DNA of 37,418 nucleotides from contig JAIYAP010000088.1 of assembly GCA_027488935.1 (NCBI GenBank), positions 1-37,418 on the forward strand, written 5' to 3'. Positions 30,604-37,418 of the stretch are shown here, piece after piece. Every line of letters starts with the position of its first letter. The stretch's first letter is position 1. The notes under the pieces are model-generated. The model worked only from the letters and a program-made list of their open reading frames with translations. It had not been told where the DNA came from and made no database searches. This stretch comes from Saprospiraceae bacterium. GTDB taxonomy: Bacteria; Bacteroidota; Bacteroidia; Chitinophagales; Saprospiraceae. A program made the position numbers and the translations under genes.

Positions 30604-32991
30604 ATGACCAAAAAAAAGCAAAAAAGCAGTAGAAAGCTCACTGCACAAGACCTCCAGATTGCCATTTTAAAATTGTTGCTCGCCAATCCCAAAAAACAGT
30701 ATGCGCCTCGTCAGATTATTGACCAATTGGGCATCGAAAACAACAAAGATTCGGTAGATCATGCCCTCAACCAACTGGTACAAACCGGTTCGGTGATGGA
30801 ATCCAGCCTTCAAAAATATGGTATCGTGTTGCAACGGCTCATTCAATTGTCGGATGAATCTGATGCGCCCGAAAGGGAGCCCAAACCCCTCAAACGGGTA
30901 AAACACGTGGTGGAAACCAGTATGGAAGACATCGATGAACCCACTGAAAAAGCGCCGGATGCGGAACCGTTTGATTTGAACCGCGTACCCCGTGCCATAG
31001 AAAAACCACGGCGCACCGCCGATAAGGCCCGAAAAGTGATCCAGGGCCGGGTGGATATGACCCGCACGGGCGCAGCGTACATCGTCAGCGAATTACAGGA
31101 TACCGATATTTACGTGCCGAATAAATACGTGAACGGCGCTTTGCACGGCGATACCGTGGAAGTACTGCTTTTCCCCGCGCCCCCGCGGGTGAATCAGCGC
31201 CGGGGACAATCGGTGCGCAAACCGGAAGGCGAAATTTTGCGGGTGCTCAAACGCGCCAACGAGTTTTTTATCGGAACCATCCGCCTGAACCGCAAATACG
31301 CGCTGTTCTACCCCGATAATCCCAATATGCCCATTGATGTGTACATTCCTTTGGAGCAAATCAGCACAGCAAAAGATAATGACAAGGTAGTTATTAAAAT
31401 TACCGATTGGCAGGAAGGCAAAGGCCGGGTACCCGTGGGCGCGGTCACTGAAGTGCTTGGCGTGGTAGGTGGAAACGATTTTGAGATGAAAAAAATCCTG
31501 GTAAATGCCGGATTTGAACTGTCGCACTCCGAAGAATCCATGCGGGAAGCCGATTCCATACCCGAAACGGTGCCCGATCAGGAAATTGAACGCAGACGGG
31601 ATTTCCGCGATGTGCTCACGTTTACCATCGACCCGGAAGATGCCAAAGACTTTGATGATGCCTTGAGTATCCAGGAGTTGGAAAGCGGAAATTTGGAAAT
31701 CGGGATCCACATTGCCGATGTGACGCATTATTTGAAACCCGATTCGCCGATGGATAAAGAGGCTTATCAGCGCAGTACCTCCGTTTATTTAGTGGATCGT
31801 GTAAACCCGATGTTGCCCGAAAAACTATCGAACAACCTGTGTTCTTTGGTGCCGCATCAGGATCGTTTGACGTTTTCCGCCGTGTTTGAATTTGACAAAA
31901 AAGATCAATTGGTGGCGCGTTGGTTTGGTAAAACCGTGATTCACTCCGCCAAACGCTTTAGTTATGAAGAGGCGCAAACGGTGTTGGATGGATTTGCAGC
32001 AGAAACCGTAACCGAACTCGAAATATTTCCAAAATTAGAGTGGGCGCTTAAAACCATGGACCGTATTGCCAAAAAAATGCGCAAGGAACGGACCAAAAAT
32101 GGTGCAATCGGCTTCGAAACCGATGAAGTGCGTTTCAAACTGGCACCCGATGGTACGCCCTTGGAGGCTTATGTGAAAGAGCGCCGGGATACCAACCTGT
32201 TGATCGAAGATTATATGTTGCTGGCAAACAAGGAAGTAGCCTGGTTTGTTGACCAAAAAGCCCAAAGTGCGCAGGAAATTCCGTTCATTTACCGGATACA
32301 CGATTTGCCGGACATGATGAAAGTGGCAGATTTTGCCCGTTTTGCCCTCGAATTAGGGGTAAAACTGAAGGTAGATACGCCCAAACAATTGGCCCACTCG
32401 TTCAATGAGTTGATGATCAAATCGCGCACCGACGAACGCTTGAAACTGTTGGAGCCCTTGGCGATCCGAACTATGGCCAAAGCGGTGTATTCTGCGCAAA
32501 ACATCGGGCATTTTGGCTTGGGATTCACCCATTACAGCCACTTTACCTCCCCGATTCGGCGTTATTCGGATGTATTGGCGCACCGTATTTTGGAAAGAAA
32601 CCTGGATGGAAAAGTGTACCGGGTCGATAAATCCAAACTGGAAGAACAATGCAAACACATTAGCAACATGGAGCGCAAAGCCGCCGATGCAGAACGTGAA
32701 AGCATTAAGTATAAACAGGTTGAATTTATCAAGCAACACGTTGGGGAAGTGATGACCGGCGTGGTGAGCGGCATGGTAGACCGTGGTTTCTTTGTAGAAT
32801 TACCGGGATCGCGTGCTGAAGGGATGGTCGAATTTAAATACCTGGCCGAAGATTACACCCTGGAAGACGGCAATTTGCGTGCGCGTGCGCGGCGATCTGG
32901 CCATACCATTAAAATTGGGGATAAAGTAGAGGTGCGCATTATTGCGGCCGATGTGCAAAAACGACAGATTGAGATGGAACTTGCTCAATAA
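30604..32991 (+). CDS. rnr: Ribonuclease R
   Basis: A 795-residue 3'-5' exoribonuclease. Order of domains: an N-terminal winged-helix region (about 10-80), cold-shock OB domains (about 135-330), the RNB catalytic domain with FTIDPEDAKDFDDAL (Asp343, Asp349, Asp351 and Asp352 as metal ligands), IHIADVTHYL, MLPEKLSNNLCSL and the C-terminal YSHFTSPIRRYSDVLAHRIL. An S1 domain closes it (GEVMTGVVSGMVDRGFFVELPG). It degrades structured RNA and takes part in rRNA and mRNA quality control. ATG 30604 is preferred to an upstream TTG at 30577. The 227-nt gap to the divergent receiver gene is AT-rich and shows only weak promoter-like boxes. Confidence 0.96.
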   Translation: MTKKKQKSSRKLTAQDLQIAILKLLLANPKKQYAPRQIIDQLGIENNKDSVDHALNQLVQTGSVMESSLQKYGIVLQRLIQLSDESDAPEREPKPLKRVKHVVETSMEDIDEPTEKAPDAEPFDLNRVPRAIEKPRRTADKARKVIQGRVDMTRTGAAYIVSELQDTDIYVPNKYVNGALHGDTVEVLLFPAPPRVNQRRGQSVRKPEGEILRVLKRANEFFIGTIRLNRKYALFYPDNPNMPIDVYIPLEQISTAKDNDKVVIKITDWQEGKGRVPVGAVTEVLGVVGGNDFEMKKILVNAGFELSHSEESMREADSIPETVPDQEIERRRDFRDVLTFTIDPEDAKDFDDALSIQELESGNLEIGIHIADVTHYLKPDSPMDKEAYQRSTSVYLVDRVNPMLPEKLSNNLCSLVPHQDRLTFSAVFEFDKKDQLVARWFGKTVIHSAKRFSYEEAQTVLDGFAAETVTELEIFPKLEWALKTMDRIAKKMRKERTKNGAIGFETDEVRFKLAPDGTPLEAYVKERRDTNLLIEDYMLLANKEVAWFVDQKAQSAQEIPFIYRIHDLPDMMKVADFARFALELGVKLKVDTPKQLAHSFNELMIKSRTDERLKLLEPLAIRTMAKAVYSAQNIGHFGLGFTHYSHFTSPIRRYSDVLAHRILERNLDGKVYRVDKSKLEEQCKHISNMERKAADAERESIKYKQVEFIKQHVGEVMTGVVSGMVDRGFFVELPGSRAEGMVEFKYLAEDYTLEDGNLRARARRSGHTIKIGDKVEVRIIAADVQKRQIEMELAQ

Positions 32992-33036
32992 ACAGGGCAA
33001 ATTTGATTTTAAATCTTAAATTAAACTAAAAAATAA

Positions 33037-33065
33037 CTCCGCTCCGGGATAACCTGGTAGCGGAG
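33037..33065. terminator. Hairpin downstream of rnr
   Basis: CTCCGCT (33037-33043) pairs with AGCGGAG (33059-33065), extended by an imperfect inner CCGGG/CCTGG stem around ATAA. No T-run follows on the plus strand. A T-rich stretch follows on the minus strand. It probably ends or protects the rnr transcript, but an orthodox terminator is not certain. Confidence 0.45.
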
Positions 33066-33351
33066 CTTGTGTTCTCATGGTATGCTTCTTTGATTAAAAA
33101 CGGCCGAATGCGTGGATTAAAGTACCAAATCGGTTCTGGTATGGCCGTGTGTGTAAGCGCCTGTTTTTGGGAAAAGTGCTGGTTTGTTTCTTGTTATCTT
33201 TGAAACGGAGCACACCTAAATTGGTAACGGATTTGCAGCATTTTTTAACAAAATATTAAGGATAGGTTATTTCGTTTAATTATTTCTTTTCTTTGGGGCA
33301 CCCAAAATAAATTGGGATTTTGCATCTATACCCACTTAAAAAGTATAAAAA
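33066..33351. other. Gene-free stretch after rnr
   Basis: No coding frame is convincing in this 286-nt stretch, the remainder of the 360-nt gap. It holds a second imperfect hairpin at 33100-33148 (ACGGCC/GGCCGT outside, TACCA/TGGTA inside) and a -7-like TATCTTTG at 33195-33202. The rest is AT-rich leader to the class V aminotransferase-like gene. Confidence 0.5.
33195..33202 (+). promoter_or_regulatory. Bacteroidota -7 box (TATCTTTG)
   Basis: TATCTTTG fits TAnnTTTG. The nearest TTTG upstream (33166-33169) is 25 nt away, longer than usual. It lies 150 nt before the next start codon, so the transcript would have a long leader. Confidence 0.35.
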
Positions 33352-34614
33352 ATGAATAATCGCCGCAGTTTTATTCGCCACACCGCTACCTTGTTAGGCG
33401 CTTTTGCTTTGCATCAAAATTTGTTGGAAGCCTTTCCACTGCAAACTGATAGCGCACAAGTTGGGCATCCTGATGAAGATTTCTGGCGGCAAATTCGGGC
33501 GGCATATGCGGCATCTCCCAATATCACCAATCTCAACAACGGCGGGGTGAGTCCGACGCCCCGCGCTACCATGGATGCGCTCGATTACTACAACCGGATG
33601 TGCAGCGAAGCACCTTCTCATTATATGTGGAGGATCCTGGATGCCGACCGCGAACCACTGCGCAACAACCTGGCTCAATTGGCAGGGGTTTCTCCATTGG
33701 AAATCGCCATCAACCGGAATGCCACCGAATCGCTGAACACCATTATTTTTGGTTTGAATTTGAAAGCGGGGGATGAAATCGTGTTGTCAAAATACGATTA
33801 TCCCAATATGATCAACGCCTGGAAACAACGCGCCTTGCGCGATGGGGTTAAATTGGTGTGGGTGGACCTTGAATTGCCTTCCACTGATGAAACGTACTTG
33901 GTTAAAGCATTTACCGAAAAGTTTACGGATAAAACTAAACTGGTTCACATTACCCACATCATCAACTGGAATGGACAAATTTTGCCAGCGGCTAAAATTG
34001 CGGATGTCGCGCATGCCCGCAACATTGAGGTTTTGGTGGATGGAGCCCATTCGTTTGCCTTGTTAGACTATAAAATACCCGATTTGCACTGCGATTATTG
34101 GGGCACCAGTTTGCATAAATGGCTGTGTGCGCCGTATGGCACCGGGCTCATGTGGATAAAAAAAGATAAAATACCAGGTATTATGCCCCTTTTAGGCAAT
34201 GATAAACCGGATGGCGATAACATCCGAAAATTTGAATCCCTGGGCACCCGGAGTTTTCCGACCGAAATGGCCATTGGGTATTCGCTGGATTTGCACAACC
34301 TGATTGGCACCGAACGCAAGCAAAAACGGCTGCATTTCCTCAAAAATTATTGGATGCAGCAAGTGCAGGATGTAAAAGGGATTCAATTTTATACCCCGAT
34401 AGATTACGCATGGGGCTGTGCTATTGGGACCTTCGGAATTGCAGGGAAAAAGCCCGGCGAAATTGCGGAAAAACTATTTACAGATTATAAAATCCACGCT
34501 GTTTCCATCGAATGGGAAAAAGTGACCGGGGTGCGGGTAACGCCCAATGTGTACACCATGGAGCAAGATTTAGACAAATTAGTACGCGCCATACACGAAA
34601 TTGCTACCACTTGA
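33352..34614 (+). CDS. Class V aminotransferase-fold PLP protein with Tat-type signal
   Basis: A 420-residue fold-type I PLP enzyme of the class V / isopenicillin-N-epimerase-like group. Landmarks are ITNLNNGGVSPTPRATMDAL, INRNATESLNTIIFGL, DEIVLSKYDYPNMINAW, VHITHIINWNGQILP, VLVDGAHSF, and the PLP lysine Lys256 in TSLHKWLCAPYGTG. The N-terminus MNNRRSFIRHTATLLGAFAL has the twin arginines plus hydrophobic stretch of a Tat signal, so the folded holoenzyme is probably exported to the periplasm. The reaction is unknown. Epimerase, desulfurase-like and lyase activities all occur in the group. Confidence 0.85.
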   Translation: MNNRRSFIRHTATLLGAFALHQNLLEAFPLQTDSAQVGHPDEDFWRQIRAAYAASPNITNLNNGGVSPTPRATMDALDYYNRMCSEAPSHYMWRILDADREPLRNNLAQLAGVSPLEIAINRNATESLNTIIFGLNLKAGDEIVLSKYDYPNMINAWKQRALRDGVKLVWVDLELPSTDETYLVKAFTEKFTDKTKLVHITHIINWNGQILPAAKIADVAHARNIEVLVDGAHSFALLDYKIPDLHCDYWGTSLHKWLCAPYGTGLMWIKKDKIPGIMPLLGNDKPDGDNIRKFESLGTRSFPTEMAIGYSLDLHNLIGTERKQKRLHFLKNYWMQQVQDVKGIQFYTPIDYAWGCAIGTFGIAGKKPGEIAEKLFTDYKIHAVSIEWEKVTGVRVTPNVYTMEQDLDKLVRAIHEIATT

Positions 34615-34629
34615 GCACCTTGAATGTGG

Positions 34630-34637
34630 TATCTTTG
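34630..34637 (+). promoter_or_regulatory. Bacteroidota -7 box (TATCTTTG) upstream of the isomerase gene
   Basis: TATCTTTG fits TAnnTTTG and lies 98 nt before the ATG of the PaaG-like gene. A TTG 16 nt upstream is closer than the usual spacing. Confidence 0.4.
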
Positions 34638-34735
34638 CGGCGCTTATGAAACAAATCTGCTGATAGCGGGTAGTTTTATAGTCGTATTGTTTACCTTATT
34701 GATGGACCAAACACCGGGCTTAGCCACTTTTTACC

Positions 34736-35512
34736 ATGGATTATATTTTATTTTCAATTGAAAACAACGTGGCACGCATCACGTTCAACCGCCCTGAAGT
34801 TTATAACTCGATGCACCAGGCCATGCGTCAGGAAATATTAGATGCCCTGGATGTGTGCGCGCAGGATCCGCAAGTACGCGCGGTGTACCTAACAGGCACC
34901 GGAAAAGCCTTTTGTGCCGGGGAAGATTTACAGGAAATTGTTGATCCAAATGGCCCTTCGCTTACCACCATCATTTCCACTGGATACAATCCGATGGTGT
35001 TGAAAATCAGGAATTTAGAAAAACCTGTCGTATGTGCGGTTAATGGTGTTGCTGCAGGCGCAGGTGCCAACATTGCCCTGGCTTGCGATATCACGGTTGC
35101 AACTGCTTCTGCCTCGTTTACCCAGGCGTTTTCTAAAATTGGCTTGATTCCCGACAGTGGTGGTACCTGGACCTTGCCCCGTTTGGTGGGCATACAACGC
35201 GCTGCTGCTTTGATGATGTTGTCGGATAAAATCAGCGCTGCCGATGCGGCTGCCATGGGCATGATCTGGAAAGTTTATGCCGATGAAACCTTTGCCGCCG
35301 ATAGTTTAAAACTCGCAGAAACCCTGGCACAAATGCCCACACGCGGCCTGGCGTTGACCAAAATGGCGCTGAATCAGGCATTTTCCAATGATTTTGCCGC
35401 GCAATTGGCCGTAGAAGATGCGTATCAATCGGCAGCCGGTCAAACCCATGATTATCAGGAAGGTGTTGCTGCATTTCTTGAGAAAAGAAAACCTGTTTTT
35501 AAAGGGGAATAA
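34736..35512 (+). CDS. paaG: Enoyl-CoA hydratase/isomerase family protein, PaaG-like
   Basis: A 258-residue crotonase-fold enzyme. It follows E. coli PaaG closely: ARITFNRPEVYNSM, GTGKAFCAGEDL, the YNPMVLKIRNLEKPVVCAVNGVAAGAGANIALACDI oxyanion-hole region, SKIGLIPDSGGTWTLPRLVG with Asp140 in the catalytic-acid position, GMIWKV, and the DYQEGVAAFLEKRKPVF end. PaaG is the 1,2-epoxyphenylacetyl-CoA isomerase of aerobic phenylacetate breakdown. No other paa gene is in the window, so the function could instead be a general 2,3-enoyl-CoA isomerase. The symbol rests on sequence resemblance. Confidence 0.85.
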   Translation: MDYILFSIENNVARITFNRPEVYNSMHQAMRQEILDALDVCAQDPQVRAVYLTGTGKAFCAGEDLQEIVDPNGPSLTTIISTGYNPMVLKIRNLEKPVVCAVNGVAAGAGANIALACDITVATASASFTQAFSKIGLIPDSGGTWTLPRLVGIQRAAALMMLSDKISAADAAAMGMIWKVYADETFAADSLKLAETLAQMPTRGLALTKMALNQAFSNDFAAQLAVEDAYQSAAGQTHDYQEGVAAFLEKRKPVFKGE

Positions 35513-35584
35513 GCGGGCGTTTCGTGCGTTTTACCAAGCAATTCCGCTACATTCACTGTGAAATTCAAGCCTTTTCAGATCAAA

Positions 35585-36373
35585 ATGCCCCGCAGTCGGC
35601 GTCAGATACGTCGATTGTTTCAGCAAATATTGCTTGTTTTTAGCATCGTCCTGGTGCTGAGCGAGGATGTTCGGTATTATGTGTTTTCCATCTTTGAATA
35701 TCCGTTCCACTACAAAGAATACAAGCATTTTGGCATTCGCATCCCCTCGGGCTATAGCATTCATGGCATTGATGTGAGTAAATACCAGGCACGGGTCGAT
35801 TGGTCGCGGGTAAAACAAATGAAAGTGGGGGGTATTCACATCACGTTTGCCTTCATGAAAGCCACCGAAGGCACCTGGTTGAAGGACGGGCAGTTTGTCA
35901 ACAATTGGGAAAATGCACGTCGGGCGGGCATTGTACGCGGGGCTTACCATTATTTTTTGCCAGATGTGAGTCCCAAAGACCAGGCCACTCATTTTATAAG
36001 GAATGTCCGTTTGCGTGCGGGCGATTTGCCCCCGGTTGTGGATGTAGAAGAGTTGCGCGGCATGAGCAAGCCGCAAGTGCAACGCTACACCCTGGAGTTT
36101 TTACGCATTTTAGAAAAAAATTATAAGGTAAAACCCATATTGTACACCAACCGCGATTTTTACAAAAACTACTTTGCCAATTCTGATGATTTCAAAGACT
36201 ACCGCTTCTGGATTGCCCATTACCACGTAACCGATTTTGATATGCCGGGCGATGCAACGTGGCATTTTTGGCAACACAGCGATCGGGGCAACGTAAATGG
36301 CATCAACGAACAGGTTGATTTCAATGTATTTAATGGGGATAGCCTCGATTTTCGTAAAATATGCATCCCCTAA
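35585..36373 (+). CDS. GH25 lysozyme-like membrane-anchored protein
   Basis: A 262-residue protein from the ATG used here. A GTG nine codons upstream (35558) is the alternative, and neither has a ribosome binding site. A basic N-terminus (MPRSRRQIRR) and one hydrophobic segment (about 13-25) form an uncleaved anchor or signal. The GH25 barrel follows: HGIDVSKYQARVDW with Asp63, FAFMKATEGTWLKDGQF, GAYHYFLPDVSPKDQATHF, PPVVDVEE with Asp153 and Glu155, YTNRDFYKNYF, FWIAHYH, WHFWQHSDRG and VDFNVFNGD. GH25 enzymes cleave the MurNAc-GlcNAc bond of peptidoglycan. In this cell type it may remodel its own wall. It is separated from the isomerase gene by 72 nt. Confidence 0.85.
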   Translation: MPRSRRQIRRLFQQILLVFSIVLVLSEDVRYYVFSIFEYPFHYKEYKHFGIRIPSGYSIHGIDVSKYQARVDWSRVKQMKVGGIHITFAFMKATEGTWLKDGQFVNNWENARRAGIVRGAYHYFLPDVSPKDQATHFIRNVRLRAGDLPPVVDVEELRGMSKPQVQRYTLEFLRILEKNYKVKPILYTNRDFYKNYFANSDDFKDYRFWIAHYHVTDFDMPGDATWHFWQHSDRGNVNGINEQVDFNVFNGDSLDFRKICIP

Positions 36374-36439
36374 TAGCCTGTCGCGGACAATAGCCGTTAA
36401 TCCTTGGTTAATTTAAGCACAAGATTGTTCGGATGCCGT

Positions 36440-36447
36440 TACATTTG
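36440..36447 (+). promoter_or_regulatory. Bacteroidota -7 box (TACATTTG)
   Basis: TACATTTG fits TAnnTTTG and lies 54 nt before the ATG of the TlpA-like gene. A TTG is 12 nt upstream, which is too near for a normal -33, so only the -7 box supports this. Confidence 0.35.
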
Positions 36448-36501
36448 GCCGAATAAAAACATACCATTTTTCTTTTCACCTAACCATTTTTCCAATTTCG
36501 G

Positions 36502-36993
36502 ATGAAAAAAACACTTTTAGTATTGATAGCCGCCTGCATGCTGGCCACCCTTTCTGCCCAAAACCGTTCGCTGCCCAATGCCAATGTAAAAACCATGGAA
36601 GGCCAAACCTTCAATATCCAGGAATTGGGTAAATCCGGTAAAATTACCCTCATCAGTTTTTGGGCGATCTGGTGCAGCCCCTGCCGCAAAGAATTAGACG
36701 CGGTCAATGAAAACTACGAGGAATGGCAAAGCAAATATGGCCTGGAAGTAGTGGCCGTCAGCATCGACGATGCGCGTACAGTCGCGAATGTACGTGGCGT
36801 GGTAGAAAAACACGGCTGGCCTTTCCGCGTGATTTTAGATACCCAACGCGAGTTTATGCAAGCGATGAATGTGAATAACCCGCCTTATACCATGTTGCTC
36901 AACGAAAAAGGCGAAGTGGTATTTGAACACATTGGGTATACACCCGGAGATGAGTTTGAGTTGGAGGAGAAGATAAAAGCGCTTAAGAAGTGA
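36502..36993 (+). CDS. TlpA/ResA-like thioredoxin-fold protein
   Basis: A 163-residue exported thiol-disulfide protein. A signal peptide (MKKTLLVLIAACMLATLSAQ) precedes a TlpA-type thioredoxin fold: GQTFNIQELGKSGKITLISFWAIWCSPCRKELDAV with redox cysteines Cys58 and Cys61 (CSPC), VVAVSIDDARTVANV, and NNPPYTMLLNEKGEVVFEHIGYTPGDE containing the conserved cis-proline. It would reduce or exchange disulfides in the periplasm, possibly for cytochrome maturation. No cytochrome or ccm gene adjoins it. The TGA stop is the first triplet of a heptamer repeat. Confidence 0.9.
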   Translation: MKKTLLVLIAACMLATLSAQNRSLPNANVKTMEGQTFNIQELGKSGKITLISFWAIWCSPCRKELDAVNENYEEWQSKYGLEVVAVSIDDARTVANVRGVVEKHGWPFRVILDTQREFMQAMNVNNPPYTMLLNEKGEVVFEHIGYTPGDEFELEEKIKALKK

Positions 36994-37032
36994 TGAGTGA
37001 TGAGTGATGAATGATGAGTGATGAATGATGAA
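36991..37032. repeat. Heptamer tandem repeat (TGATGAR) at the end of the TlpA-like gene
   Basis: Six consecutive copies of TGATGAG or TGATGAA (36991-37032), beginning exactly with the stop codon. Each heptamer contains TGA, so every forward frame through the array soon meets a stop. Slippage could move the array without changing the protein. Confidence 0.85.
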
Positions 37033-37080
37033 ATGGGCGTTTCACGCTTGGTTTTTCAAAAAAAATAAGGTTATTATGTT

Positions 37081-37124
37081 TCAATCGGCTCATAACCAAC
37101 GTGTTATGGGCCGATTGATTTTTT
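37081..37124 (+). terminator. Strong intrinsic terminator
   Basis: A 16-bp stem (TCAATCGGCTCATAAC at 37081-37096 with GTTATGGGCCGATTGA at 37103-37118, one G-U pair) has the loop CAACGT and is followed by TTTTTT. It ends the TlpA-like transcript. Confidence 0.9.
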
Positions 37125-37152
37125 ATGTATGGTGTGGTGCATGGGGGTAATA

Positions 37153-37230
37153 AATGCGTTCCACCAATGCGTTCCACCAATGCGTTCCACCAATGCGTTC
37201 CACCAATGCGTTCCACCAATGCGTTCCACC
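37153..37230. repeat. 13-bp tandem repeat, six copies
   Basis: Six perfect head-to-tail copies of AATGCGTTCCACC. The period is not a multiple of three, so it is unlikely to be coding. Copy-identical arrays suggest recent slippage expansion. Confidence 0.9.
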
Positions 37231-37418
37231 AATGCGTCTACAAATGCATGACTTCTCCGAAGTCAGGAGGGTGGTGGTGTTTGTTCGTTTTCTACAAATG
37301 CATGACTTCTCCGAAGTCAGGAGGGTATTGGGTATCGTTATTTTTCTACAAATGCGTCTACAAATGCGTCTACAAATGCGTCTACAAATGCGTCTACAAA
37401 TGCATGACTTCTCCGAAG
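37231..37418. repeat. Composite repeat: hairpin units and 12-bp tandem copies, cut by window edge
   Basis: A 31-nt unit beginning AAATGCATGACTTCTCCG occurs at 37242-37272 and 37296-37326, and truncated at 37398-37418. Each contains the hairpin TGACTTC-TCC-GAAGTCA. Four perfect copies of the 12-mer AAATGCGTCTAC (37350-37397) lie between the last two. The 12-mer shares its AAATGC start and CTAC end with the flanks of the 31-nt unit. The 37273-37295 and 37327-37349 gaps differ from each other except for the last TTTTCTAC. No gene is seen. Confidence 0.85.

Noticed and set aside
36983-37219. Minus-strand frame with repeated VERIGGTHWWNAL-like residues
   Set aside because: It is made by the 13-bp tandem repeat and the heptamer array, and the period is not a multiple of three. 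No coding signature.
37231-37418. CRISPR-like repeat/spacer pattern
   Set aside because: Only two full repeats and one truncated copy, gaps of about 23 nt with shared ends, four intervening 12-mers, and no cas gene anywhere in the window.
1-37418. tRNA, rRNA, prophage or insertion-sequence genes
   Set aside because: I saw no cloverleaf-type sequence, rRNA segment, phage structural gene or transposase frame on either strand.

Overview
The window comes from a chromosome of the phylum Bacteroidota, most likely the class Saprospiria (Haliscomenobacter/Lewinella-like). Four things point there. Two large secreted proteins combine HYR/dockerin/cohesin-like modules with a C-terminal type IX secretion sorting domain. 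Candidate promoters carry the TAnnTTTG -7 box of this phylum. Shine-Dalgarno sequences are mostly absent. The gene set includes an aroG-type DAHP synthase fused to chorismate mutase and a PheA/aminotransferase/TyrA cluster. There is no rRNA, tRNA, prophage, transposase or convincing CRISPR array. This is ordinary chromosomal DNA with a few repeat-rich intergenic spots.

Layout. 1-5520 holds housekeeping genes: a DoxX-like membrane protein, an SDR oxidoreductase, an AlkA-like DNA glycosylase, PfkB phosphofructokinase, adenylate kinase, an FtsB/DivIC-like protein and SucD. 5510-10281 has a prohibitin-like lipoprotein and two paralogous T9SS-exported dockerin proteins in tandem. 10288-16458 has an MFS transporter, the RlmK 23S rRNA methyltransferase, an SH3-like secreted protein, a GH27 alpha-galactosidase and an SMP-30-type lipoprotein. 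16461-22788 is a minus-strand aromatic amino acid operon: leader peptide, pheA, aminotransferase, tyrA, DAHP synthase/chorismate mutase, then FKBP prolyl isomerase and a GT22-like mannosyltransferase. 22867-28102 has a GH29 alpha-L-fucosidase, a LysE-type exporter, a sterol-desaturase-family hydroxylase and a MacB/FtsX-type permease. 28412-30376 is minus strand: LolA and a receiver-domain protein with an unrecognised C-terminal region. 30604-36993 has RNase R, a Tat-signal class V aminotransferase-fold protein, a PaaG-like isomerase, a GH25 lysozyme-like protein and a TlpA-like thioredoxin. 36991-37418 is dense short tandem repeats that run off the window.

The most notable observation is a short reading frame (22645-22734, minus strand) upstream of pheA. 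It encodes a 29-residue peptide with the run TYYFGYFGYFFYF. It is followed by a hairpin at its stop codon and then a 16-bp stem ending in six U, just before pheA. This is the anatomy of a ribosome-mediated transcription attenuator that senses Phe and Tyr together, and it heads exactly the operon that makes both. Second is a MITE-like or REP-like insertion between the convergent permease and lolA genes: 17-bp inverted ends flanked by a duplicated copy of the gene junction, including both stop codons.
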